Shown: positions 1 to 6,640, counted from the first letter of the stretch. The stretch: 7,253 nt of DNA from Bacteroidaceae bacterium (GCA_900768625.1 CAAGDO010000016.1:1-7253); one strand, 5' to 3'. Notes: a model not told the origin generated them from the letters alone. A program made the numbers and translations.

Positions 1-2897
1 AGCTCCACCCGTTGGCATGTACGGCATTCAACGCCGACTTCGACGGTGACCAGATGGCAGTTCACCTTCCCTTGAGCAACGAGGCCGTGCTCGAAGCACA
101 GATGTTGATGCTTCAGAGCCACAACATCCTTAACCCTGCCAATGGTGCTCCTATCACGGTGCCTTCGCAGGATATGGTGCTTGGTCTCTACTATATCACC
201 AAACTCCGTCCGGGTGCACTCGGTACAGGGCTTACTTTCTACGGTCCTGAGGAAGCTGTCATCGCTTTCAATGAAAAGCGCGTTGACGTGCATGCTCCCG
301 TGAAGGTGATGGTTGACGATGTTGACGAACGCGGCCAGCGTATCCGCCACTTGGTGGAAACTTCTGTCGGTCGTGTGATTGTCAATGAAATCATCCCCGA
401 AGAGTGCGGTTTCATCAATACGATCATTTCTAAGAAGTCTCTTCGTGACGTCATCACCAAGGTGATCAAGACCGTTGGTATGGCACGTGCTTGTGACTTC
501 CTCGATGGTATCAAGAATCTCGGTTACCGCAAGGCCTACGAAGGTGGTCTGTCGTTCAACCTCGACGATATCATCATCCCGAAGGAAAAGGTTGACATCG
601 TGCAGCGTGGTAACGATGAAATCGAGCAGATTACGATGAACTATAACATGGGTTTCATCACCGACAAGGAACGTTACAACCAGGTCGTAGATACTTGGAC
701 CCATGTCAACACCGACCTCAAGAAGACCCTCATGAAGCAGATGACCGAAGCCGATCAGGGCTTCAATGCTGTGTTCATGATGCTTGACTCCGGTGCCCGT
801 GGTTCTGCCGATCAGATTGCCCAGTTGGCTGGTATGCGTGGTTTGATGGCCAAGCCCCAGAAAGCAGGTGCAGAAGGTGCCCAGATCATTGAAAACCCGA
901 TTCTTTCGAACTTCAAGGAAGGTATGTCGGTGTTGGAGTACTTTATCTCTACCCACGGTGCCCGTAAGGGTTTGGCCGATACCGCATTGAAGACAGCCGA
1001 TGCCGGTTATCTGACCCGTCGTCTTGTGGACGTTTCCCACGATGTGATCATCAACGAAGAGGACTGCGGTACGCTCCGCGGCCTCGTATGCACCGCCCTT
1101 AAGGATGGTGATGAGGTGATTTCTTCACTCGGCGAACGTATCCTCGGACGTGTGTCAGTCCACGATATCATCAATCCCTCCACCGGTAAGCTCATTGTGG
1201 CCGCTGGTGAGGAAATCACCGAACCCATCGTTGCTGAGATTGAGGCATCGCCCATCGAAAGCGTCGAGATCCGTTCGGTATTGACTTGCGAGAGCAAGCA
1301 CGGTGTATGTATGAAGTGTTACGGACGTAACCTCGCCACAAGCCGTATGGTACAGAAGGGTGAGGCTGTGGGTGTGATTGCCGCACAGTCCATCGGTGAG
1401 CCGGGTACACAGCTTACGCTCCGTACGTTCCACGCCGGTGGTATCGCATCGAATGCTGCTGCCAATGCCACCATCAAGGCCAAGAACGACTGCCGTGTGG
1501 AATTCGAGGAACTCAAGACTGTGGATTCTGCCACTGAGGAAGGCAATGCTTGCCGCGTGGTGGTAGGCCGTTTGGCTGAAGTCCGCTTCGTTGATGAGAA
1601 CACGGGTATCATCCTTTCAACTCAGAACGTGCCTTACGGTTCACAGCTCTTTGTGCAGGAAGGTCAGTCCGTGAAGAAGGGCGACGTGATTGCCAAGTGG
1701 GATCCGTTCAACGCTGTGATTGTGACCGACCATACCGGTACCATCAAGTTTGAGAATGTGACAGAAGGTGTCACCTTCCGTGTGGAAGAGGATGAAGCCA
1801 CAGGTCTTCGCGAACGCATCGTGATTGAATCCAAGGACAAGAGTTTTGCTCCTACTGCCCATATCCTCGATGATGACCAGAACGTTGTAGCCAACTATTC
1901 TTTCCCCATCAACGGTCATATCGTTGTGGAAGACGGACAGAAGCTCAAGGCCGGTGATGTGCTCATCAAGATTCCTCGTGCCGTAGGTAAGGCAGGTGAT
2001 ATCACCGGTGGTCTGCCTCGTGTGACAGAGCTCTTTGAGGCACGTAACCCGAGCAACCCCGCAGTCGTAAGTGAAATCGATGGTGAAATCAGCATGGGCA
2101 ACATCAAGCGCGGTAACCGTGAGGTCGTCGTGACTTCGAAGTTGGGCGAGGTGAAGAAGTACCTCGTGCCCCTGTCAAAGCAGATTCTCGTTCAGGAGAA
2201 CGACTATGTGCGTGCAGGTACGCCGCTTTCCGACGGTTCAATCACTCCGGGCGACATCCTGGCTATCCAAGGTCCTACTGCCGTGCAGGAATACATTGTG
2301 AACGAAGTTCAGGATGTATACCGTCTGCAGGGTGTGAAGATCAACGACAAGCACTTTGAGGTAATCGTTCGCCAGATGATGCGTAAGGTTCAGATCAATG
2401 AACCGGGCGATACCCGTTTCCTTGAGCAGCAGATTGTCGACAAACTCGACTTTGCAGAAGAGAACGACCGCATCTGGGGCAAGAAGGTCGTGATCGACGC
2501 AGGCGACAGCGAAACCATGAAGAAGGGTATGATCGTTACCGCTCGCAAGCTTCGCGATGAGAACTCACAGCTCAAGCGCCGTGACCTCAAGCTCGTCAAA
2601 GTGCGTGATGCAATGGCCGCTACATCAACCCAGATTCTTCAGGGTATCACCCGTGCCGCATTGCAGACGAAGAGCTTCATGTCGGCTGCTTCCTTCCAGG
2701 AAACGACCAAGGTGCTCAACGAAGCTGCCATCAGCGGAAAGACGGACTACTTGGAAGGTATGAAGGAGAACGTGATCTGCGGTCACCTGATCCCCGCCGG
2801 TACCGGTCTGCGCGAGTTCAGCCGTCTTATCGTGGCTGACAAGGAAGAATACGAAAAAGCACAGGCAGCCAAGGCTGCTGAAGCTGAAGAATTCTGA
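1..2897 (+). CDS. rpoC: DNA-directed RNA polymerase subunit beta' (5'-truncated by window edge)
   Basis: This is the largest catalytic subunit of RNA polymerase. The frame is open from the window edge (first full codon at 3, reading LHPLACTAF), so the TTG at 12 is not a start; roughly 460 N-terminal residues lie outside. Counting that TTG codon as 1, residues 7-13 are NADFDGD, whose three Asp hold the catalytic magnesium. The F-loop region is near 259-282 and the bridge helix near 307-342. Cys352, 426, 433 and 436 form the second zinc site, with exactly the spacing of E. coli C814/C888/C895/C898. The trigger loop (about 460-480) keeps Arg471 and His474, equivalents of E. coli R933 and H936, with Leu470 in place of Met932. 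Beta-rich SI3-type insert sequence follows from about 485, then the conserved C-terminal core (SAASFQETTK at 891-900) and an Ala/Glu-rich tail. No frameshift is seen. It ends in TGA and is followed by its own terminator. Confidence 0.98.
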   Translation, partial: LHPLACTAFNADFDGDQMAVHLPLSNEAVLEAQMLMLQSHNILNPANGAPITVPSQDMVLGLYYITKLRPGALGTGLTFYGPEEAVIAFNEKRVDVHAPVKVMVDDVDERGQRIRHLVETSVGRVIVNEIIPEECGFINTIISKKSLRDVITKVIKTVGMARACDFLDGIKNLGYRKAYEGGLSFNLDDIIIPKEKVDIVQRGNDEIEQITMNYNMGFITDKERYNQVVDTWTHVNTDLKKTLMKQMTEADQGFNAVFMMLDSGARGSADQIAQLAGMRGLMAKPQKAGAEGAQIIENPILSNFKEGMSVLEYFISTHGARKGLADTALKTADAGYLTRRLVDVSHDVIINEEDCGTLRGLVCTALKDGDEVISSLGERILGRVSVHDIINPSTGKLIVAAGEEITEPIVAEIEASPIESVEIRSVLTCESKHGVCMKCYGRNLATSRMVQKGEAVGVIAAQSIGEPGTQLTLRTFHAGGIASNAAANATIKAKNDCRVEFEELKTVDSATEEGNACRVVVGRLAEVRFVDENTGIILSTQNVPYGSQLFVQEGQSVKKGDVIAKWDPFNAVIVTDHTGTIKFENVTEGVTFRVEEDEATGLRERIVIESKDKSFAPTAHILDDDQNVVANYSFPINGHIVVEDGQKLKAGDVLIKIPRAVGKAGDITGGLPRVTELFEARNPSNPAVVSEIDGEISMGNIKRGNREVVVTSKLGEVKKYLVPLSKQILVQENDYVRAGTPLSDGSITPGDILAIQGPTAVQEYIVNEVQDVYRLQGVKINDKHFEVIVRQMMRKVQINEPGDTRFLEQQIVDKLDFAEENDRIWGKKVVIDAGDSETMKKGMIVTARKLRDENSQLKRRDLKLVKVRDAMAATSTQILQGITRAALQTKSFMSAASFQETTKVLNEAAISGKTDYLEGMKENVICGHLIPAGTGLREFSRLIVADKEEYEKAQAAKAAEAEEF

Positions 2898-2952
2898 TTC
2901 TCTCCAGTTGGCGGTTCTGTCCGTCAACTGATTGCAGAAAAGTAAACCAGAT

Positions 2953-3004
2953 AGAAGAATCCCATGTAGAGGCGTTAAGCCTTTATGTGGGATTCTTTTC
3001 TTTT
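2953..3004 (+). terminator. Intrinsic terminator of rpoC
   Basis: A 17-bp stem pairs 2957-2973 with 2979-2995, fully paired with three G-U wobbles, around a 5-nt loop GTTAA. It is followed by TTTTCTTTT at 2996-3004. The stem can extend a few A-U or G-U pairs into the flanks. It lies 55 bases after the rpoC stop and should end the rpoBC transcript, separating it from rpsL. Confidence 0.9.
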
Positions 3005-3155
3005 GAGCCAAGTAAACGTGTTGAAACTAAAAAATCACGACTCAAATACACGATATTTACATCTTTCAGCTTCTTCCCGTTGTGCCTTTGTCGACAAGCG
3101 AGAAATACATTGAAACACAGCATGAAAAAAATGTGACACAAACCATCCGGATTCC

Positions 3156-3186
3156 TTGCATATTCACTGGAAATGTCGTAACTTTG
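3156..3186 (+). promoter_or_regulatory. Bacteroidota-type promoter for rpsL
   Basis: A -33 element TTG (3156-3158) and a perfect -7 element TAACTTTG (3179-3186) are separated by 20 bp, matching the TTG-(19 to 21)-TAnnTTTG consensus of the Bacteroidota primary sigma factor. Transcription would begin a few bases downstream, near 3190, giving a leader of about 80 nt before the rpsL ATG. The 12-mer CGTAACTTTGCA containing this -7 box recurs at the rpsG promoter. Confidence 0.75.
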
Positions 3187-3194
3187 CAGCCCGT

Positions 3195-3213
3195 AAGGTG
3201 TAGTGTATACCTT
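3195..3213 (+). promoter_or_regulatory. 5'-terminal stem-loop of the rpsL leader
   Basis: AAGGTGTA (3195-3202) pairs with TATACCTT (3206-3213) through 8 bp including one G-U, around a 3-nt loop GTG. It sits at the predicted 5' end of the rpsL mRNA, where it could protect the transcript from decay. No T tract follows, so it is not a terminator. Any regulatory role is inferred. Confidence 0.4.
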
Positions 3214-3268
3214 CACATCCCAAATTCGAATAAGAAAAAATACAATATAACAATTAAAAAATCAAACA

Positions 3269-3652
3269 ATGCCTACTATTCAACAATTGGTAAGAAAGGG
3301 CAGAAGCGTAGCAGCTGACAAGAGTAAGTCTCCTGCACTCGATTCATGCCCCCAGCGTCGTGGCGTTTGTGTGCGTGTGTATACCACCACACCGAAGAAG
3401 CCTAACTCAGCAATGCGTAAGGTAGCTCGTGTTCGCCTGACCAATTCCAAGGAGGTTAACTCCTACATCCCCGGTGAAGGTCACAACCTGCAGGAGCACA
3501 GCATCGTGCTCGTTCGCGGTGGTCGTGTGAAGGACCTTCCTGGTGTACGTTACCACATCGTTCGCGGTACGCTCGATACTGCCGGTGTAGCTAACCGTAC
3601 TCAGCGCCGTTCAAAGTACGGTGCAAAGCGTCCTAAGGCTGCCAAGAAGTAA
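3269..3652 (+). CDS. rpsL: 30S ribosomal protein S12
   Basis: S12 lies at the interface side of the 30S subunit beside the decoding centre and takes part in tRNA selection and accuracy. The 127-residue product is close to the usual family length and opens with MPTIQQLVRKGR. The PNSAMRK segment (45-51) and the GEGHNLQEHS and RGGRVKDLPGVRYH stretches are intact. Lys43 and Lys88, the classic streptomycin-resistance positions, are both wild type, which predicts a streptomycin-sensitive S12. Asp89, the residue methylthiolated by RimO in E. coli, is present. The C-terminus is basic (KRPKAAKK). The ATG follows an A-rich stretch with no Shine-Dalgarno motif. The gene has its own promoter and is separated from rpsG by 278 bases with a second candidate promoter, so it may be transcribed partly alone. 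Confidence 0.98.
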   Translation: MPTIQQLVRKGRSVAADKSKSPALDSCPQRRGVCVRVYTTTPKKPNSAMRKVARVRLTNSKEVNSYIPGEGHNLQEHSIVLVRGGRVKDLPGVRYHIVRGTLDTAGVANRTQRRSKYGAKRPKAAKK

Positions 3653-3674
3653 TTCGGCAATGCCCTAGCGGTTG

Positions 3675-3732
3675 CAGATGTGCGAGCCGCGTGAACGAGG
3701 ATGGAATTTTCTTTCTCCGGTTCACACATCTG
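3675..3732 (+). promoter_or_regulatory. Imperfect hairpin downstream of rpsL
   Basis: CAGATGTG (3675-3682) pairs with CACATCTG (3725-3732), and TGAAC (3692-3696) pairs with GTTCA (3720-3724). The two helices abut on the 3' side and are separated by a 9-nt bulge on the 5' side. The apical loop is U-rich (TTTTCTTTCT, 3707-3716). No T tract follows the structure, so it is not a standard intrinsic terminator. It could protect or process the rpsL 3' end. Confidence 0.4.
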
Positions 3733-3753
3733 TAACGTTTAACGCGTAACTTT
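3733..3753 (+). repeat. Three tandem TAAC heptads leading into the rpsG promoter
   Basis: TAACGTT, TAACGCG and TAACTTT follow one another at an exact 7-base period (3733, 3740, 3747). The third is the start of the -7 element. The shared core is only four bases, so chance is possible, but the position suggests a protein-binding site or a duplicated promoter element. Confidence 0.4.
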
Positions 3754-3754
3754 G
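3747..3754 (+). promoter_or_regulatory. Candidate -7 element of an rpsG-fusA promoter
   Basis: TAACTTTG matches the Bacteroidota -7 consensus TAnnTTTG exactly and sits within the same 12-mer, CGTAACTTTGCA, as the rpsL promoter. A clear TTG -33 element is missing at the expected 19-21 bp; the nearest candidate is TTC at 3721-3723 with a 23-bp gap. Transcription would start near 3758-3761, giving a leader of about 170 nt before rpsG. Confidence 0.5.
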
Positions 3755-3759
3755 CAAGC

Positions 3760-3841
3760 GATTCAGTGCGGGTGCATCTTGCAAAGCCTTTCAAGGGGGA
3801 CGCAGTCATGCGTCGCACCAGCACAATCCCCATTATTTTTT
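3760..3841 (+). promoter_or_regulatory. Structured rpsG leader RNA (candidate three-way junction)
   Basis: Three helices nest without conflict. P1 joins GATT (3760-3763) plus GTGCGGGTGC (3766-3775) to GCACCAGCAC (3815-3824) plus AATC (3825-3828), 13 pairs with one G-A mismatch and a 2-nt bulge. P2 is CTTG/CAAG (3778-3781 with 3792-3795), extended by two A-U pairs. P3 is a perfect GACGCA/TGCGTC (3799-3804 with 3809-3814) with loop GTCA. The junction strand GGG (3796-3798) can also pair with CCC (3829-3831). ATTATTTTTT follows at 3832-3841. The fold begins at the predicted transcript start. In E. coli, S7 represses its own operon by binding the rpsL-rpsG spacer, so an S7-responsive leader is a reasonable guess. 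I recognise no known RNA family here. Confidence 0.45.
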
Positions 3842-3930
3842 CAAACTTTGGTTTGCACGAGGTTGAGTAAGCGTCCGGACGAGGACCTGAAGAACTGAAA
3901 TTGCAGCCCTAACAAAACCAACATCTCAAA

Positions 3931-4407
3931 ATGAGAAAAGCAAAACCTAAGAAGCGTGTGATCCTTCCGGATCCCGTATTCGGTGACCAGAAAGTGTCCA
4001 AGTTCGTTAACCACTTGATGTATGACGGTAAGAAGAGCATCTCTTACGAAATCTTCTACAAGGCTCTTGAGCTCGTAGGTGAGAAGATGAAGGATCAGGA
4101 GAAGAGCGCTCTCGAAATCTGGAAGACAGCCCTTGACAAGGTGACTCCCCAGGTTGAGGTTAAGAGCCGTCGTATCGGTGGTGCCACTTTCCAGGTTCCT
4201 ACTGAAATCCGTCCCGACCGTAAGGAAAGCGTTTCTATGAAGAACATGATCAACTTTGCTCGCAAGCGTGGTGGCAAGACTATGGCCGACAAGCTCGCAG
4301 CTGAGATCATGGACGCATAAAATGAGCAGGGTGGCGCATACAAGCGTAAGGAAGACATGCACCGCATGGCTGAGGCTAACCGCGCATTCGCTCACTTCAG
4401 ATTCTAA
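3931..4407 (+). CDS. rpsG: 30S ribosomal protein S7, interrupted by an in-frame TAA at codon 130
   Basis: S7 binds the 3' major domain of 16S rRNA, starts assembly of the 30S head and lines the E site and mRNA exit channel. The start MRKAKPKKR is typical of Bacteroidota S7, as are NHLMYDGKK (27-35), the beta-hairpin arm around 73-91 and RKRGGKTMADKLAAEI (111-126). The frame stops at TAA 4318-4320 after 129 residues. The same frame then continues NEQGGAYKRKEDMHR to FAHFRF and a second TAA at 4405-4407, giving the expected 158 codons. From memory of Bacteroides S7, codon 130 is normally Phe within DAFN; a Tyr codon could become TAA by one change. There is no net indel. It may be a sequencing error, a real truncation or a read-through site. 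fusA starts 24 bases after the second stop, so the two are probably cotranscribed. No Shine-Dalgarno motif precedes the ATG. Confidence 0.9.
4321..4407 (+). pseudogene. rpsG: Detached but intact S7 C-terminal coding segment
   Basis: These 28 codons plus stop follow the premature TAA of rpsG in the same frame. They encode the highly conserved S7 end (KRKEDMHRMAEANRAF, then AHFRF). In known ribosomes this tail forms the last helix of S7, near S11 and the E site. No in-frame start could restore it: the ATG at 4322 is in a different frame and reads through into fusA sequence. The lack of decay suggests that the stop is very recent, artefactual, or suppressed. Confidence 0.85.
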
Positions 4408-4431
4408 TCCGAGATTCACAACAATACAACG

Positions 4432-6552
4432 ATGGCAAAACACGATTTACATTTGACTCGTAATATCGGTATCATGGCCCACATCGATGCCGGTAAGACC
4501 ACCACTTCTGAGCGTATCCTGTTCTACACGGGTAAAACTCACAAGATTGGCGAGGTGCACGATGGTGGCGCTACCATGGACTGGATGGCCCAGGAGCAGG
4601 AGCGCGGTATCACCATTACTTCAGCAGCTACCACTTGCTTCTGGAACTGGAACGGAAATCAGTACAAGTTCAACTTGATTGATACTCCGGGACACGTGGA
4701 CTTCACCGCTGAGGTAGAGCGTTCTCTCCGTGTGCTCGACGGCGCTGTAGCAACATACTGTGCTGTGGGTGGTGTGGAGCCTCAGTCTGAAACCGTTTGG
4801 CGTCAGGCTGACAAGTACAACGTGCCTCGTATCGGTTACGTGAACAAGATGGACCGTTCTGGTGCAGACTTCTTTGAAGTGGTGCGTCAGATGAAGGACA
4901 TCCTCGGTGCTAACCCCGTCGTTCTCTCCATTCCTATCGGTGCTGAAGAGAAGTTCAAGGGTATCGTTGACCTCATCAAGATGAAGGCAATCCTTTGGCA
5001 CGACGAAACCATGGGTGCTGAGTACGAAGTGGATGATATTCCTGCTGAACTTCAGGATGAGGCTCAGGAGTGGCACGACAAGCTCGTTGAAGCTGCTGCT
5101 GAGTGCGACGAAACCCTCATGGACAAGTTCTTTGAGGATCCCTCAAGCATCACGGAAGAGGAAATCATTGCAGCTATCCGTAAGGGTACCCTCGCAATGG
5201 ATATCGTTCCTATGACTCAGGGTTCTTCCTTCAAGAACAAGGGTGTTCAGACGTTGCTCGACTACGTTTGTATGTTCCTTCCCTCTCCTCTCGACACTCC
5301 CAATATCGTGGGTACCAACCCCGAGACTGGTGAAGAGGAAGATCGTCGTCCTAGCGAAGACGAGCACACTTCAGCTCTCGCATTCAAGATTGCCACTGAC
5401 CCGTATGTGGGCCGCTTGACTTTCTTCCGTGTATATTCTGGTAAGATTGAAGCAGGTTCATACACCTACAACACTCGTTCTCACAAGAAGGAGCGCGTGA
5501 GCCGTCTGTTCCAGATGCACTCAAACCACCAGAACCCCGTTGAAGTGATCGGTGCCGGTGATATCGGTGCAGGTGTAGGTTTCAAGGATATCCACACCGG
5601 TGACACCCTCTGCGACGAGGATGCACCCATCGTACTCGAGTCTATGGACTTCCCCGATCCCGTTATCGGTATCGCAGTAGAGCCCAAGACCCAGAAGGAC
5701 CTCGACAAGCTCTCTCAGGGCTTGGCCAAGTTGGCTGAAGAAGACCCCACCTTCACTGTCAAGACTGACGAGCAGAGCGGCCAGACCGTTATTAGCGGTA
5801 TGGGTGAGCTCCACCTCGACATCATCATCGACCGTCTGAAGCGTGAGTTCAAGGTAGAATGTAATCAGGGTAAGCCCCAGGTTAACTACAAGGAAGCCAT
5901 CACCAAGACAGTTAACCTCCGCGAGGTTTACAAGAAGCAGTCCGGTGGTCGTGGTAAGTTCGCTGACATCATCGTTAACGTAGGTCCCGTTGATGAAGAC
6001 TTCACTCAGGGTGGTCTCCAGTTCGTCAACAAGGTGACTGGTGGTAACATTCCTAAGGAATTCATCCCCTCTGTACAGAAGGGCTTTGAGAACGCCATGA
6101 AGAGCGGTGTGCTCGGTGGCTTCCCCCTCGACAGCCTCAAGGTTGAGCTCCTCGATGGTTCATTCCACCCCGTTGACTCCGATCAGCTTTCATTCGAAAT
6201 CGCTGCACTTCAGGCCTACAAGAACGCTTGCGCTCAGGCAGGTCCTGTCCTCATGGAGCCCATCATGAAGCTCGAGGTTGTTACTCCCGAGGAGAACATG
6301 GGTGACGTGATTGGTGACTTGAACAAGCGTCGTGGTCAGGTTGAAGGTATGGAAAGCAGCCGTAGCGGTGCTCGTATCGTGAAGGCTTTTGTTCCTCTGG
6401 CAGAAATGTTCGGTTATGTAACCGCTCTCCGTACAATCACTTCTGGTCGTGCAACCAGCTCTATGCAGTACGATCACCACGCTCCTGTTTCTTCAAGCAT
6501 CGCTCGCAGCGTACTCGAGGAAATCAAGGGTCGCGTTGACCTCGTGAAGTAA
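4432..6552 (+). CDS. fusA: Translation elongation factor G
   Basis: EF-G is the GTPase that drives movement of tRNA and mRNA after peptide bond formation and, with RRF, splits ribosomes at recycling. The 706-residue product has typical length and all motifs: G1 AHIDAGKT (16-23), G2 RGITIT (58-63), G3 DTPGH (84-88) with catalytic His88, G4 NKMD (138-141) and G5 GSSFKNKG (264-271). Domain II begins near 313, domain III includes SGMGELHLD (455-463), domain IV spans about 485-610 with HPVDSDQLSFEIA (579-591), and domain V runs to about 690. The family match and the position beside rpsG point to the main EF-G rather than the GTPase-independent EF-G2 paralogue reported in Bacteroides. The ATG follows an A/C-rich stretch without a Shine-Dalgarno motif. 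No tuf gene follows. Confidence 0.98.
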   Translation: MAKHDLHLTRNIGIMAHIDAGKTTTSERILFYTGKTHKIGEVHDGGATMDWMAQEQERGITITSAATTCFWNWNGNQYKFNLIDTPGHVDFTAEVERSLRVLDGAVATYCAVGGVEPQSETVWRQADKYNVPRIGYVNKMDRSGADFFEVVRQMKDILGANPVVLSIPIGAEEKFKGIVDLIKMKAILWHDETMGAEYEVDDIPAELQDEAQEWHDKLVEAAAECDETLMDKFFEDPSSITEEEIIAAIRKGTLAMDIVPMTQGSSFKNKGVQTLLDYVCMFLPSPLDTPNIVGTNPETGEEEDRRPSEDEHTSALAFKIATDPYVGRLTFFRVYSGKIEAGSYTYNTRSHKKERVSRLFQMHSNHQNPVEVIGAGDIGAGVGFKDIHTGDTLCDEDAPIVLESMDFPDPVIGIAVEPKTQKDLDKLSQGLAKLAEEDPTFTVKTDEQSGQTVISGMGELHLDIIIDRLKREFKVECNQGKPQVNYKEAITKTVNLREVYKKQSGGRGKFADIIVNVGPVDEDFTQGGLQFVNKVTGGNIPKEFIPSVQKGFENAMKSGVLGGFPLDSLKVELLDGSFHPVDSDQLSFEIAALQAYKNACAQAGPVLMEPIMKLEVVTPEENMGDVIGDLNKRRGQVEGMESSRSGARIVKAFVPLAEMFGYVTALRTITSGRATSSMQYDHHAPVSSSIARSVLEEIKGRVDLVK

Positions 6553-6583
6553 TTCACTGTCCAATCCAAACAACAACATTTTG

Positions 6584-6640
6584 CTTCGCAAGGCAGCGGG
6601 ATAACGAATGACTCTTATCCCGCCCGCCTACGAAGTTTTT
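6584..6640 (+). terminator. Terminator-like hairpin between fusA and rpsJ (candidate attenuator)
   Basis: A perfect 9-bp stem, GCGGGATAA (6596-6604) with TTATCCCGC (6615-6623), carries a 10-nt loop. An outer 5-bp stem, CTTCG (6584-6588) with CGAAG (6631-6635), encloses it across an internal loop, and TTTTT follows at 6636-6640. Only 22 bases remain before the rpsJ ATG and I see no TAnnTTTG promoter after the hairpin. rpsJ must therefore be transcribed through it, which suggests partial termination or regulated attenuation. Confidence 0.6.

Larger units (their letters stand above)
2898..3268. other. rpoC-rpsL intergenic region (371 bp)
   Basis: This gap holds the rpoC terminator (2953-3004), the rpsL promoter (3156-3186) and the rpsL leader (about 3190-3268). 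The open frames crossing it on both strands look like no known protein and overlap these signals, so I call no gene. Between 3005 and 3155 I see no convincing signal. From about 3220 the leader becomes very A-rich and contains no Shine-Dalgarno motif, as is usual for highly expressed Bacteroidota genes. Confidence 0.7.

Noticed and set aside
12..14. TTG as the start codon of a 961-residue protein
   Set aside because: The frame is open to the window edge and reads LHPLACTAFNADFDGDQ, conserved beta' sequence, so the gene begins outside the window.
1319..1450. Possible rifamycin- or streptolydigin-type resistance changes in rpoC, and streptomycin resistance in rpsL
   Set aside because: The bridge helix and trigger loop look ordinary, Leu for Met at the E. 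coli 932 position is probably lineage variation, and S12 Lys43 and Lys88 are wild type.
2625..3011. 128-codon minus-strand frame over the rpoC end
   Set aside because: Its start lies beyond the terminator hairpin and most of it mirrors rpoC codons. No promoter or family resemblance is seen.
3082..3318. 78-codon + strand frame ahead of and overlapping rpsL
   Set aside because: It runs across the rpsL promoter, leader hairpin and A-rich leader, overlaps the rpsL start in another frame and resembles no known protein.
4318..4320. TAA reassigned to an amino acid in this organism
   Set aside because: rpsL and fusA both end in TAA at the expected family length, and TGA and TAG also act as stops, so no reassignment is supported.
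3841..4443. 200-codon minus-strand frame opposite rpsG
   Set aside because: It mirrors a conserved ribosomal gene with biased codon use, which commonly leaves long antisense frames open. Its product is not recognisable.
4256..4456. 66-codon + strand frame over the rpsG end, with an ATG at 4322 just after the premature stop that could suggest reinitiation
   Set aside because: It is a different frame from S7, its product does not resemble S7, and it overlaps the fusA start. It is a shadow of the real coding sequence.
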